A DNA stretch of 64,000 bases from JAWLEP01 sp964553045 (GCA_964553045.1 CAZKJG010000012.1:35033-99032); one strand, 5' to 3'; counted from the stretch's first letter, positions 41,105 to 49,946 are shown. The notes: generated by a model not told the origin, from the sequence alone. A program made the numbers and translations.

Positions 41105-42634
41105 TCAGCCGAAGTCTATGCCCTGCGCCAGCTCCACGCCGCCGCTGTAGTTCACGGTGCAGGTCTGCCGACGCATGTAGCCCTTCCAGGAGTCGGAGCC
41201 GGATTCCCTGCCGCCCCCGGTCTCCTTCTCGCCGCCGAAGGCGCCGCCTATCTCCGCTCCCGAGGTGCCGGTGTTGACGTTGGCTATGCCGCAGTCCGAG
41301 CCCATGTGGGAGAGGAACAGCTCCACTTCCACCAGGTCGCGCCCGAACAGGCTGCTGGAAAGGCCCTGCGGCACGTCGTTGTGTATGCGGATGGCGTCGG
41401 CAATCTCCGTGTACTCCATGACGTAGAGTATGGGGGCGAAAGTCTCGTCGCGTACTATGTCGGTCTGCTCCGGCATGCGAACGATGGCCGGGGTGACGTA
41501 GCGCGGGCCCAGGTTCTCGCGCACCCGGCCGCCGGTGAGCACCTCGCCACCCTGCTGCCGGGCGGCCTCCAGGGCCGACATCATGTCCTCCACAGCCCCG
41601 TCGGTCACCAGGGGCCCCATCAGCGTGGAATCGTCCAGGGGGTCGCCGATGGCCACGGCCTCGTAGCGCTCGACCAGCCTGTCCACCATGTCACCGGCCA
41701 CATCGGAATGGACGATCAGCCGGCGGTTGGTGGTGCAGCGCTGCCCGGCGGTCCCCACCGCCGCGAACAGTATGCTGTCCGTGGCCAGGTCCAGGTCGGC
41801 CGAGGGAGTGACGATTGCGGCGTTGTTGCCGCCGAGCTCCAGAATGCTGCGCCCGAACCGGCGCGCCACCGTCTCGGAGACCCTCCGGCCCATCCGGCAG
41901 GAGCCGGTGAAAGAGATCAGGGGAAGCCGCTCGTCCTCCAGCATGCTCTGGCCCACCGTCCGGCCGGAACCGGCGACGAGGTTGAATACGCCCTCGTAGC
42001 CCAGCTCGGACTGGATGCGGTGGGCGACATTCTGAACGGCTACGGCGCAGAGGGGGACCTTGCTGGAGGGCTTCCACACCACCGTGTCGCCGCAGACGGC
42101 GGCGATTGCCGCGTTCCAGGCCCAGACGGCCATGGGGAAGTTGAAGGAGGTCACCACGCCTATGGGGCCCAGGGGGTGCCACTGCTCGTACATCCTGTGC
42201 CGCTCACGCTCGGAGTGCATCGACTTGCCGTAGAGCTGCCGGGAGAGTCCCACAGCGAAGTCGCAGATGTCTATCATCTCCTGTACCTCGCCGTGGCCCT
42301 CGGCCCGTATCTTGCCCATCTCCAGGGAGATGAGGTCGCCAAGCGGCTCCTTCAGCTTCCGCAGGGCGTTGCCCAGCTGCCTGACCATCTCGCCACGCAC
42401 CGGCGCCGGAACCATCCGCCAGCTGCGGAAGGAGAGGTCGGCGGCCTCCACAACGGCGTTGAAGTCCTCGGTGGAGGCCTGGGTGACCTCCGCCAGGGCG
42501 GCGCCGTCGGACGGATTCTCCGACGCGATGGCCTCCCCGGATGCCTCCAGGGGACCCCGGCCCCCTATGTGCGCCCCCGGATTGGGGGAGCCGGTCTCCA
42601 CTCCCAGTCTGCTCAGTATCTCGTCTGCTCGCAT
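41105..42634 (-). CDS. ALDH7-type aldehyde dehydrogenase
   Basis: The ATG at 42634 follows AAGGTGGGAG; upstream in-frame ATG codons lack such a site. The 509-residue NAD(P)-dependent enzyme has FNFPMAVWAWN, ELGGNN (catalytic Glu), GQRCTTNRRL (catalytic Cys), and the C-terminal GGEKETGGGRESGSD, which is characteristic of ALDH7/alpha-aminoadipic-semialdehyde dehydrogenases in lysine or related catabolism. The substrate is inferred from that match. Confidence 0.85.
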   Translation of the reverse strand: MRADEILSRLGVETGSPNPGAHIGGRGPLEASGEAIASENPSDGAALAEVTQASTEDFNAVVEAADLSFRSWRMVPAPVRGEMVRQLGNALRKLKEPLGDLISLEMGKIRAEGHGEVQEMIDICDFAVGLSRQLYGKSMHSERERHRMYEQWHPLGPIGVVTSFNFPMAVWAWNAAIAAVCGDTVVWKPSSKVPLCAVAVQNVAHRIQSELGYEGVFNLVAGSGRTVGQSMLEDERLPLISFTGSCRMGRRVSETVARRFGRSILELGGNNAAIVTPSADLDLATDSILFAAVGTAGQRCTTNRRLIVHSDVAGDMVDRLVERYEAVAIGDPLDDSTLMGPLVTDGAVEDMMSALEAARQQGGEVLTGGRVRENLGPRYVTPAIVRMPEQTDIVRDETFAPILYVMEYTEIADAIRIHNDVPQGLSSSLFGRDLVEVELFLSHMGSDCGIANVNTGTSGAEIGGAFGGEKETGGGRESGSDSWKGYMRRQTCTVNYSGGVELAQGIDFG

Positions 42635-42683
42635 ACTCCCACCTTCTCTGCAGGTTGACGGATCTCGGCTGTGCGGAAATGCC

Positions 42684-42712
42684 ATTATGACAAATAGACA
42701 TAACGCCAGCAA
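42684..42712 (-). promoter_or_regulatory. Probable promoter of the aldehyde dehydrogenase gene
   Basis: TTGCTG (-35) and CATAAT (-10) with a 17-base spacer on the minus strand, 50 bases before the ATG, in the only AT-rich stretch of the gap. Confidence 0.4.
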
Positions 42713-42750
42713 GCTGATACACAGTGGGGACATGGCGGCTCAGGGACCGG

Positions 42751-43257
42751 TCAGCCCCGGTCGACCGCGGTTCGCAGCAGCAGCAGGGCCTCCATCTCCC
42801 GGGGGCGGCCGGGTGACACCACCACTGTGCGGTCCTCCAGTTCGATCACCACAGCCCGCTTGGGGTCGGTGACCCAGGCCCGGTAGGGGCCCAGGCTCCG
42901 GTTACGGAACCTCCCGGTAAAGGAGAAGAGGCCGCCGTTGCCGAAGGTCCTCAGCGACCCCGACATCGCCTCCGGGTCGAAACGGGCCCGCCGGAGGCCT
43001 TCGAGGGGTATGCGGGTCTCCCAGAACAGGCGCCGGACGAACAGGGTTCCCCCTGAGAGCCGATATCCGCGCACCACGAACGGCAGGGCGGCCAGAATCA
43101 CCGCCGCCGGCCCTCCCACCATGATCGCCGGCCGGGCGGTTTCCCCCTCCCAGGTCAGTACACCGTAGACGGCCACGACAAGCAGCACCAGACAGGTCAG
43201 TGACGTCATCACCCGCAGCGAGGTGCCCCAGGGGGCGTCGAAGCTCTCCTGCGGCAT
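42751..43257 (-). CDS. PH-domain-like membrane protein
   Basis: Start taken as ATG at 43257, coupled to the methyltransferase stop (TGACATG); ATG codons at 43269 and 43281 are alternatives. The 168-residue product has two transmembrane helices (about 12-32 and 45-60) followed by a bacterial PH-like domain: GYRLSGGTLFVRRLFWETRIPL and VVIELEDRTVVVSPGRP. Such YdbT/YdbS-type proteins are membrane-bound and of unknown role. Confidence 0.6.
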   Translation of the reverse strand: MPQESFDAPWGTSLRVMTSLTCLVLLVVAVYGVLTWEGETARPAIMVGGPAAVILAALPFVVRGYRLSGGTLFVRRLFWETRIPLEGLRRARFDPEAMSGSLRTFGNGGLFSFTGRFRNRSLGPYRAWVTDPKRAVVIELEDRTVVVSPGRPREMEALLLLRTAVDRG

Positions 43258-43258
43258 G

Positions 43259-43999
43259 TCAGTCCGCATCGGGCAGGACATATACCGAGACGTGTCTGCC
43301 GCAGCCGTCCCGGAAGGGCTGACCCGCCCAGCCGCCCCATCTGTTCTCCAGCCGAAAGCCGGCCAGCTCGGCCATCAGGTCCATCTCCGAGGGCCAGACG
43401 TACCGTATGCGGAGAGGCAGTATCTCCACCTTGCTCCTGCCGCCGAGCAGAACCTGCGCCGTGCTGATGGTCTGCCCCACACCGCTGTGGCGGGAGCACT
43501 CCAGCCGGACCGTTTCTCCCCCGGCCTCGATCGTCCTGGTCGCCTGACCGTCATCGAACCGGGCCACGTCAGGGAAGAAGCACTCCAGCACGAAGCGCCC
43601 CCCGGGCGCCAGGACCTGGGCAACGCTGCCGAAGCACCGCTTCTGCTCCTCCTGAGTGGTGAGGGCGAAGAAGGTGTTGAAGACTACGAAGGCCATGGTG
43701 AACGGCCCGCCGGGGGCGGGGTCGGCGAAGTCGCCGACGGTGACCGGAATGTCCCCTCCTCCGGGCTTGCCCCGCATGAGCTCCACCATCTCCGGGGAGG
43801 CGTCCACCCCGTGCACATCTACCCCGGCCTTTGAGAGGGGAATGGCAACGCGACCGCTGCCTATTCCCAGCTCGAGCGCGGGCCCCCCGTCCGACAGTCT
43901 CTCCAGTACGTCCAGCATGGCCGGGTCAATCTGGGCGTACCACCTGTCGTAGTGGGGGCTGACGGTTCTGCCGTAGGTCCTGCTGTCGTATCTATCCAT
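43259..43999 (-). CDS. Class I SAM-dependent methyltransferase
   Basis: The ATG at 43999 has GAGAGGAGCG upstream. The 246-residue protein has ALELGIGSGRVAIPL (SAM-binding motif I), VHGVDASPEM (acidic ribose-binding Asp), and FTMAFVVFNTFFAL, the pattern of small-molecule methyltransferases. The acceptor is unknown. A PH-like gene is coupled behind it. The neighbour on the other strand is only an MscS fragment, so the 5' side of this locus may have been rearranged. Confidence 0.75.
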   Translation of the reverse strand: MDRYDSRTYGRTVSPHYDRWYAQIDPAMLDVLERLSDGGPALELGIGSGRVAIPLSKAGVDVHGVDASPEMVELMRGKPGGGDIPVTVGDFADPAPGGPFTMAFVVFNTFFALTTQEEQKRCFGSVAQVLAPGGRFVLECFFPDVARFDDGQATRTIEAGGETVRLECSRHSGVGQTISTAQVLLGGRSKVEILPLRIRYVWPSEMDLMAELAGFRLENRWGGWAGQPFRDGCGRHVSVYVLPDAD

Positions 44000-44000
44000 T

Positions 44001-44327
44001 GTGTCGCTCCTCTCTCCCCGCAACGAATATGCCCATCGAAACGCTGGAGAAAAGGGCCGCCGGGCGACCCTCACCAGGGTGAGGCGGGTCCTGGAAGAGG
44101 TGCTGGCCGCTGACGGGAGGTTCCTGTCCGACCCAGCCCCCACGATCGGTGTGCTGGAGCTGGGGGACAGCAGCGTGGACTTCGCAGTGCGTCCCTGGGT
44201 GAGGACCGGGGACTACTGGGCCGTCTTCTTCTATACCCGGGAGGAGATCAAGAAGCGCTTCTACAGCGAGGGGATAAGCATTCCCTTCCCCCAGACGGAC
44301 GTCCATCTCTTCGAGGAAGAGGCCTGA
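44001..44327 (+). pseudogene. C-terminal fragment of an MscS mechanosensitive channel
   Basis: From about 44070 the translation gives the cytoplasmic C-terminal domain of MscS: LSDPAPTIGVLELGDSSVDF, RPWVRTGDYWAVFF and IPFPQTDVHLFEEE. The channel's transmembrane helices and beta domain are missing: upstream there are only about 70 bases before the divergent methyltransferase start. It is thus a truncated remnant; a GTG at 44001 could begin a short product, but it could not form a channel. A full MscS-like gene exists at 56966. Confidence 0.75.
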
Positions 44328-44348
44328 CGGAGGGCTCTGTGCGGAGGA

Positions 44349-44376
44349 GAGGGCGGGGCGGCGTATCCCCGCCCTC
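44349..44376. terminator. Hairpin downstream of the thioredoxin-like gene
   Basis: Ten-pair stem GAGGGCGGGG/CCCCGCCCTC with loop CGGCGTAT, 12 bases after the stop of the minus-strand gene and 22 after the MscS fragment. Confidence 0.6.
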
Positions 44377-44388
44377 CCGCGCCTGTCG

Positions 44389-45405
44389 CTATCTGATCAC
44401 CGCCACGGTGCGGGAGACGGAGACGCCGGAGTCGGTGGTCAGCCTTACCAGATAGACGCCGGAGGCGCCCAGGTCGAAGCTGCCGGACACTCCGTTGACG
44501 GCCCGCGCCGAGGCCACCCTGCGGCCGGAGACGTCGTATACGGACAAGGTTCCGGCCGTACCCTCGGGAAGCATGGGAGTCACGGATACCGTGCCGCTTG
44601 AGGGGTTCGGCCCCAGGGTCATCTGGGGCGACTCAGGCATGAGCCAGCCGCCCTCTATGCCCGTCTGCAGGTCCATGAACTTGTCGTAGCGGGCGTTGAT
44701 GACCTCCTTGTCCGAGGAGGTGTACTCCTGGACGAACGTCGCCAGGTGCAGGTTGTCCGCCACCCAGTCGGTGATGTCGTACTCGGTCTCGAAGTAGACA
44801 GTGTCCGGGTAGGGGCCGCTGAAATCCACCTCCGGGCCCGCCACTCCGAAGAGGTTGTCGCGGAAGGCCTGGTAGAAGTAGTCGCCCGACCAGTAACCGG
44901 CACCCGGCACGTCGTCCTCCACCACGGTGGCGAACAGCCTTATGGGGGCGTTGGTCTCTATCTCGTCCTCGGCCACCAGCCCCACGCTTACGGTCCCCGT
45001 CTGGTCGTCGCCGTTGCGGGCTACGAAGATGCTCAGGTTGGTGGGCACGTCTATTCGGTTGTTGAAGGCGTTGGTGAGCCCGGCCCCGCTGGTGCTGGCC
45101 TTGATGACTCCGTCGAACTGGATCCAGGGTACGGCGTTGACGCCGTAGAACGACTTCCTGGCGTTCTGCTCGGTGGGGTTGGCCAGGTAGATGGGATCGT
45201 TGGGTGAGGGCCAGTTCACGTGGACCCTTATCACCGCCAGGTCACCCGCGGCCAGGTGGTCGTTTACGAAGGAGTTGAGCGTGGGCTCGAAGCTCCAGCA
45301 GGGTCCGCATCCGCTGTTAGTAAAGTCTTCCAGCAGCACGACCCGTTCGGCGGCAAAAACCGGCGAGACAACGACCAGTGCCAGAAACAGCAGCACAATT
45401 CTCAT
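44389..45405 (-). CDS. Exported thioredoxin-like (Omp28-type) protein with sorting tail
   Basis: A 338-residue protein with signal peptide (LLFLALVVVSPVFA), then LLEDFTNSGCGPCW: a thioredoxin-like active site CGPC within VxVLLEDFT-GxxCGPCxxxxP. YGVNAVPWIQFDG contains the cis-Pro loop. A beta-rich region follows, and a C-terminal sorting domain (YDVSGRRVASAR, ending TVAVIR). This is the architecture of Omp28-related proteins. It could reduce or oxidise thiols outside the cytoplasm. A strong promoter and GAAGGAGG ribosome site suggest high expression. Confidence 0.75.
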   Translation of the reverse strand: MRIVLLFLALVVVSPVFAAERVVLLEDFTNSGCGPCWSFEPTLNSFVNDHLAAGDLAVIRVHVNWPSPNDPIYLANPTEQNARKSFYGVNAVPWIQFDGVIKASTSGAGLTNAFNNRIDVPTNLSIFVARNGDDQTGTVSVGLVAEDEIETNAPIRLFATVVEDDVPGAGYWSGDYFYQAFRDNLFGVAGPEVDFSGPYPDTVYFETEYDITDWVADNLHLATFVQEYTSSDKEVINARYDKFMDLQTGIEGGWLMPESPQMTLGPNPSSGTVSVTPMLPEGTAGTLSVYDVSGRRVASARAVNGVSGSFDLGASGVYLVRLTTDSGVSVSRTVAVIR

Positions 45406-45450
45406 AATAGCGCCTCCTTCATGGTTTGGATAACTCCTGTCTACTGAAAC

Positions 45451-45480
45451 ATTGTACAGTATTCAACTAGGAAATGTCAA
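45451..45480 (-). promoter_or_regulatory. Strong sigma-70-type promoter of the thioredoxin-like gene
   Basis: TTGACA (-35, perfect) and TACAAT (-10) with an 18-base AT-rich spacer, 46 bases before the ATG. This is one of the clearest promoters in the window. Confidence 0.75.
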
Positions 45481-45528
45481 ACGGGCGCCGCCGACGTGGA
45501 GACGAGCCTCATGCCGGGACCGGGCGGA

Positions 45529-46212
45529 TCAGGGGCCGGCGCGGCTGCCGGCGGGAACCTCCCCGGCGACGTCGATGTAGACCCACGGCAGGTCGTCCAG
45601 TTCGCCGCCCAGCCATTGGACAGCGGGGTCGGGGTGAGACAGCGCCTCGGAGAGGACGACCCCGTATATGTCCGCAGCGGTCTGCATACCGCTGGCGTAG
45701 ACGGGCTCGGAAGATTCGGGGTAGTACATTGAGGCGTAGCACTCCCATGTCGCCCGGGCCCGATGGGCCGCCAGCAGGAGGAGGAAAGGCTCCAGCGTCG
45801 TGTCCGGGTGCTCCCGCAGCCAGGTCACGGCGTACACCGCCTCATCCATGGGGCCCTGCGGCAGGCCTTCCCAGTCGCGCGAGATCGGCGCCGACGATGC
45901 GTACTCCCTGGCCCGATCGGGAACCGAAGGATGGTCACCCAGGACTACGAAGCCGCGCTCCAGGCCGGCCATGCGGGCCGCCATCCACTCTTCGGTGTCC
46001 CCGGGCGTGCTCCCGGGCCGGAAACCGTTGTAGCCGGCGACCAGATCCGAAAGGCTGGGACGTATGTAGGAGGGGAAGCTCTCCAGCTCCAGCCGCTGGT
46101 CCTCATCCCAGGTGTAGGGCGCCATGAGGGCCTGCACGGCGGTGTCGAAGACCTCCGCGCCCGCGACGCCGGCCGCCAGGCCTACAAGAGCTGCCGCAGC
46201 CAGTGGTCTCAT
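45529..46212 (-). CDS. Exported protein of unknown function
   Basis: The ATG at 46212 follows GGGAGGAAC. The 227-residue product has a signal peptide (AAAALVGLAAGVAGA) and mostly helical mature part with conserved-looking Trp, Tyr and Pro. No motif or family recognised. It is the last gene of a minus-strand run after the sigma-factor pair (84-base gap) and might be a target of that sigma. Confidence 0.5.
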   Translation of the reverse strand: MRPLAAAALVGLAAGVAGAEVFDTAVQALMAPYTWDEDQRLELESFPSYIRPSLSDLVAGYNGFRPGSTPGDTEEWMAARMAGLERGFVVLGDHPSVPDRAREYASSAPISRDWEGLPQGPMDEAVYAVTWLREHPDTTLEPFLLLLAAHRARATWECYASMYYPESSEPVYASGMQTAADIYGVVLSEALSHPDPAVQWLGGELDDLPWVYIDVAGEVPAGSRAGP

Positions 46213-46296
46213 GTTCCTCCCGGATGCTGGAGAGTTACAGCTTCGGCCGCCTCAACATAAGCCCATACCGCAGCGGAACAAGACCGCCGAAGACGG

Positions 46297-46725
46297 TCAG
46301 CGAGTGGGACCCCCTTCTGCCTCCGGCTCCCTCCTCTTGCCGTTCAGCCAGCTGTCGAAGGCCTCGCTGCCGCAGTCCTTCCAGAAGGCCCGGAAAGAGC
46401 TCCAGTGGTACTCGGTTCCGTTGCGGGTGATGCTGACACCACTCTTCGGTCTGTCCCTGCCGCCCCTGTGGACGAACTCGCGGTGGCCGGCTCCGAAGAG
46501 TATGTGACCCAGCACCACCAGCCCCACCGCCTGCCAGTAGCCTATTTCCGGGAGTCCGAAGATCTCGGGCATCAGCGCGTTCCACAGCCACATGACCACA
46601 AGGCCGAAGATGATGGCCAGGGCCGCCACGGCCAGAATTCCCAGTATCACCAGGCCCACGATCCTGGCCGCCTTGGCCGCCGGAGGTCCGTGCACGATCC
46701 TGTTCCCGATCCTGGTTGTACCCAT
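46297..46725 (-). CDS. Small two-helix membrane protein coupled to the ECF sigma gene
   Basis: A 142-residue product with two transmembrane helices (about residues 20-50 and 63-78) and a basic cytoplasmic tail (SITRNGTEYHWSSFRAFW). Ribosome site AAGGAGGAG lies within the end of the sigma gene, and the ATG is one base after its stop. This is the usual site of an anti-sigma factor, but no zinc-finger (ZAS) motif is present. Its role as a new type of regulator is inference. Confidence 0.6.
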   Translation of the reverse strand: MGTTRIGNRIVHGPPAAKAARIVGLVILGILAVAALAIIFGLVVMWLWNALMPEIFGLPEIGYWQAVGLVVLGHILFGAGHREFVHRGGRDRPKSGVSITRNGTEYHWSSFRAFWKDCGSEAFDSWLNGKRREPEAEGGPTR

Positions 46726-46726
46726 G

Positions 46727-47257
46727 CTACTCCTCCTTAAGATGTTCGAGTCGCTTCCTTATCTTTTTCATGCCCCTGTGCTTGCGGGAGAGGAGCGTAC
46801 CCAGCGGCGTGGAGGTGCGTCGGGCCAGCTCGGCCATGGCCATACCGTTCAGCTCGGTCTCCACCACCACCTGCCGCTGTTCGGCCGAAAGCGAGCTGAT
46901 GGCCTCGAATATCTCGCGCCGGAGGATCCGCCTCTCCTCCGAGCCCCTGGGCTCGTACTTGGTGTCCGGAAGGGTATCGTACAGGCCCTTATCCCCCTCC
47001 TCTCCCTCCATGGAGGTCATGTCCGGCCCGGCCCTGCGGTACTCGTCGATGATACGGTTGCGCAGCGCCCGGAACACGTAGGCGGAGAGGTCGGCTATGG
47101 GAGCCGTCACCGAGGGATTCTCGATGATCTTCAGCATCACGTCCTGCACCAGGTCCTCGCCGTCGATGTGGGCGGCGTCGGACAGCCGGGAGCGGACGAA
47201 CCGGACCAGCCTGTCCCTGTTCTCGGCCATGAACTCCGCCAGCGCCCTTCCGCCCAT
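46727..47257 (-). CDS. ECF-type RNA polymerase sigma factor
   Basis: The ATG at 47257 follows GGGAAGGGAG at a good distance. The 176-residue protein has a region 2 (DGEDLVQDVMLKIIEN; YVFRALRNRIIDEYRR) and region 4 helix-turn-helix (LSAEQRQVVVETELNGMAMAELARRTSTPLGTLLSR). It should direct polymerase to a stress-response regulon. A membrane protein gene follows within one base and is the likely regulator. Confidence 0.85.
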   Translation of the reverse strand: MGGRALAEFMAENRDRLVRFVRSRLSDAAHIDGEDLVQDVMLKIIENPSVTAPIADLSAYVFRALRNRIIDEYRRAGPDMTSMEGEEGDKGLYDTLPDTKYEPRGSEERRILRREIFEAISSLSAEQRQVVVETELNGMAMAELARRTSTPLGTLLSRKHRGMKKIRKRLEHLKEE

Positions 47258-47803
47258 CTCTCCCTTCCCGTGTCTTCGGGAATGCCCGAGGAGCATTCAT
47301 CCATTGCAGACGATTCAATCCCAAAGATATTCCATCACTGCAACGAAGTGCCGCCTCAGCAGCACCGCTCCCGACGGATACCTTCCGCAGGCGGCGCCCG
47401 CCCGAGGGAATCCATGGTGCGTATCAGATGCTCGGCTCGCTTGCTCCCGTAACCCGGATTGCGGCCGTGAGAACTCCGGAAGCCTGGTCGTATCCGCTGA
47501 TGCTGACTGTCTCGGCGTCGCTCGATGTGGACCGGCCTGCCCCGGCCCGCCGGACCAGTCGGTCTGAAGCGCCGTTCCGGCCAGGGCCGCTGCAAGAGGA
47601 CCGGGCAGCAGAAAGAGAACTGCGGCTCTCATTGCACCACCCCATTCATCACCAGTACATGTCGAGTGCCTGTCGCATTCACCCTCCTGCAGATTTTGGC
47701 TCTGGGGCCATACCTGACTGGCGGAAGGCATCCAGGCCGGGCTCCAGGCTGTGTCGGCGCTTGACGGGTGATGCCGGATCAGGGCAGGGGGATGCCAAGA
47801 GAA
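47258..47803. other. 546-base gap with a decayed exported-protein remnant
   Basis: Between the ECF sigma gene and tRNA-Gln. It holds the broken open frames at 47424-47632; the rest shows no ribosome site plus start, no tRNA and no clear promoter. Confidence 0.4.
47424..47632 (-). pseudogene. Frameshifted remnant of a small exported protein
   Basis: An ATG at 47632 after GGGGTGG opens a signal-like sequence (AAVLFLLPGPLAAALAG) followed by TALQTDWSGGPG, which looks like the start of exported anchor-type proteins in this group. Shortly after, this frame becomes low-quality sequence, while the other frame gives AETVSISGYDQASGVLTAAI and ends at 47424. A single frameshift joins them. It may be a decayed gene. 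Confidence 0.4.
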
Positions 47804-47877
47804 TGGCTGGCGGGCAGGGACTCGAACCCCGATTATGCGGTCCAGAGCCGCATGTCCTACCGTTGGACGACCCGCCA
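47804..47877 (-). tRNA. tRNA-Gln (anticodon CTG)
   Basis: Acceptor TGGCGGG pairs with CCCGCCA, discriminator G and encoded CCA; anticodon loop CTCTGGA on stem TGCGG/CCGCA reads CAG; T-arm GGGGTTCGAGTCCCT. The D-arm is normal. Confidence 0.97.
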
Positions 47878-47923
47878 GCGGGGACGTGAACTATAGACTT
47901 TGGCGGCGCGGGCTGTCAACCGT

Positions 47924-49432
47924 TCAGCGGCTGCCGCCGGCTACCACCATCCTGGCCGTCCGCACGCCGGCATCCCCGCGGTGGACCACCAGGTAGACGC
48001 CGGGGGAGAGCGCGGATACGTCCAACGTCCGGGACTCTTCGGACGCCCCGATGAGCGGAGGCGATACCCTGCGGCCGCAGAGGTCGTAGACCTCCAGCCC
48101 CCCCGGGCCCGGAAGGGTGACAGTAACCGTCCCGATGGCGGGGTTGGGACGCGCAACCAGTCCGGGACTCTGCGGCGGGTCGGGGTCGGCGGCCTGGGGG
48201 TCGTGGTTGGGGAAGAGGTCGTCCCAGTCGATCCAGTAGGGATACTGCTCCCATGAGGCCGCCTCATCCGTGGAGAAGGCCAGGCCGATCCTGCGCTGCT
48301 GCGGGGCGAGGATCATGGTCTGGATGGTGCCTCCGTAGCCGGGGGTGGGCTGGAAGCCCACCTCTCCCATGAGGCCCCAGAATCGGTCCAGCGTCATGTC
48401 CGGGTCGGCCACGAGGGAATCCACCAGCAGCGGGTACCGCCATCCGGGAGCCGGAGGGTACAGCTCGCGGTGGTGGTTGGTGGCGACGATGTGATCGGGG
48501 GCTATGGAGGGCTCGTCGCCGGCGGTTCGAACGGCCCAGCCCGCACTGTTGTTCACCTCCACCACCAGGCCGGTGTCGCCCTCCCAGGCCAGGTCAGGGT
48601 CCGCCAGGACGTGGACGATGTAGGACGAGCTTCGGTTGTACTCGGTGAGGGCGGCCACCATGTCGCCTGCGTCGTGGCTGCCGCTTCCGTCGAAATCCTC
48701 GTCGCACAGGCCCATGGCCAGGGCCATGGTGATGGGGACGAAATCCGGCTCCCAGGTGGTGATCCCCTTGTGGTCGCCCATGTTCAGGGCCGCGCAGACA
48801 CCGCTCTCGTTCATCCCCGACAGGGTCCCCAGGTATCCGGAGAATCCGATGGAGACGAAGTCCTGGCCGGAATCGGGGTCCAGGGTGACCAGGATCTGGG
48901 CGTCGAAGACGTTGGCGGCGGAGTCCACGAAATAGTCCAGGTTGCGGGAGACCGCCGGGGCGCCGGCCAGTTCCGGATCGGAGTCGGTGGCCTCCCCCCA
49001 GGAGGATGTGCTGGAGCAGAGCAGGTCACCGAGGGGGGTGGCTCCCGAGAAATCCTGCACCGCGGAGGCCACCAGCACGTCAAGGGTGTCCAGCTCCCGG
49101 CCGAAGACCTCGGAGTACAGGTCCACCGAGTCGGCCATGCCCGCTATTCCTCCGGCGGCGTATTCGGAGAATCGCGGGGGCGTCTGGAAGTGCTGTATGT
49201 AGAAGAGCCGCAGGGTCTCGATGTTGGAGACCCCTCCGGCCAGCTCCACCATATAGGTCTCGTAGACCAGCTTGATTCGCGGGGCCAGGAGGTAGCCGTG
49301 GGCGTAGCCCATCTCCTCCCAGCTTCCCCAGAGGTTCAGGACCTCTATGGGACCCTGCTGCTCCAGGGACCCTTGGACGTCCCTGGACGGGAGCATGGTG
49401 AGTACCGTCACAAGGAGCAGGTGCGGGAGCAT
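47924..49432 (-). CDS. Exported Ntn-type (C45/acyltransferase-like) hydrolase with sorting tail
   Basis: From the ATG at 49432 the 502-residue product has a signal peptide (LLLVTVLTMLPSRDVQG) and a conserved GSWEEMGYAHGYLLAP. The centre has LLCSSTSSWGEAT, a possible autocatalytic Cys, and AVSRNLDYF. This is the pattern of C45-type acyltransferases and related phospholipase-B/Ntn amidases. The C-terminus has a beta-sandwich domain: ARPNPAIGTVTVTLPG, YDLCGRRV, and MVVAGGSR. Substrate is unknown; secretion is expected. tRNA-Gln lies 46 bases after its stop. Confidence 0.7.
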   Translation of the reverse strand: MLPHLLLVTVLTMLPSRDVQGSLEQQGPIEVLNLWGSWEEMGYAHGYLLAPRIKLVYETYMVELAGGVSNIETLRLFYIQHFQTPPRFSEYAAGGIAGMADSVDLYSEVFGRELDTLDVLVASAVQDFSGATPLGDLLCSSTSSWGEATDSDPELAGAPAVSRNLDYFVDSAANVFDAQILVTLDPDSGQDFVSIGFSGYLGTLSGMNESGVCAALNMGDHKGITTWEPDFVPITMALAMGLCDEDFDGSGSHDAGDMVAALTEYNRSSSYIVHVLADPDLAWEGDTGLVVEVNNSAGWAVRTAGDEPSIAPDHIVATNHHRELYPPAPGWRYPLLVDSLVADPDMTLDRFWGLMGEVGFQPTPGYGGTIQTMILAPQQRRIGLAFSTDEAASWEQYPYWIDWDDLFPNHDPQAADPDPPQSPGLVARPNPAIGTVTVTLPGPGGLEVYDLCGRRVSPPLIGASEESRTLDVSALSPGVYLVVHRGDAGVRTARMVVAGGSR

Positions 49433-49580
49433 GGGCAGCCTTTCGTAACGGGGACAGCCGCGGACCAACGCTCAGGATACAAAGCCCTCCGTCATCGGTC
49501 CAGGCGGGACGATTTTTGTATGCGGGCGTATCAGAAGGATATATTGGGCCTGCGAAGAAACTCCGAGGAAGCGAGCGCCG

Positions 49581-49946
49581 ATGAAGAAGCTGCTGGTGTC
49601 GTGGGCGGTGGCGGCCGTGAGCATGTGGCTGGTGTCGCTGCTTCTGGGGCAGAACATGGTGTTCGCCGGCGGCTGGGACGTGGTGTGGGCTTCCGCACTG
49701 GTGGGTCTTCTCAACGCCGTCCTCGCCCCCCTGATGAACCTGATAACCTGCCCCGTTCTCCTGCTGACCCTGGGGCTGTCCCGGTTCCTGGTGAACGCCC
49801 TGATCATCCTCATCGCCGACTCCGCCGTGGACGGATTTCACATAGCCGGCTTCTGGTGGGCGGTACTGGCGGCGGTGCTGATATCCATCTCCACCACCGT
49901 CATCGGCGGAATGATCCGGTCCGACGGGGAAGCCCGCCGGCGCTAG
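49581..49946 (+). CDS. Phage-holin-like four-helix membrane protein (DUF360 type)
   Basis: A 121-residue product with four hydrophobic helices (about 5-25, 31-50, 54-78 and 90-112), including ALVGLLNAVLAPLMNLITCP, the family hallmark. It is called phage holin family 4 in databases, but there is no phage gene here, so it is a housekeeping-type membrane protein of unknown role. GAGGAAGCG precedes the start. Its stop TAG overlaps the convergent CofE-like gene's stop in one CTAG. Confidence 0.75.
   Translation: MKKLLVSWAVAAVSMWLVSLLLGQNMVFAGGWDVVWASALVGLLNAVLAPLMNLITCPVLLLTLGLSRFLVNALIILIADSAVDGFHIAGFWWAVLAAVLISISTTVIGGMIRSDGEARRR

Noticed and set aside
49581..49946. Prophage holin
   Set aside because: The family name is misleading; no lysin, integrase or structural phage gene is nearby.
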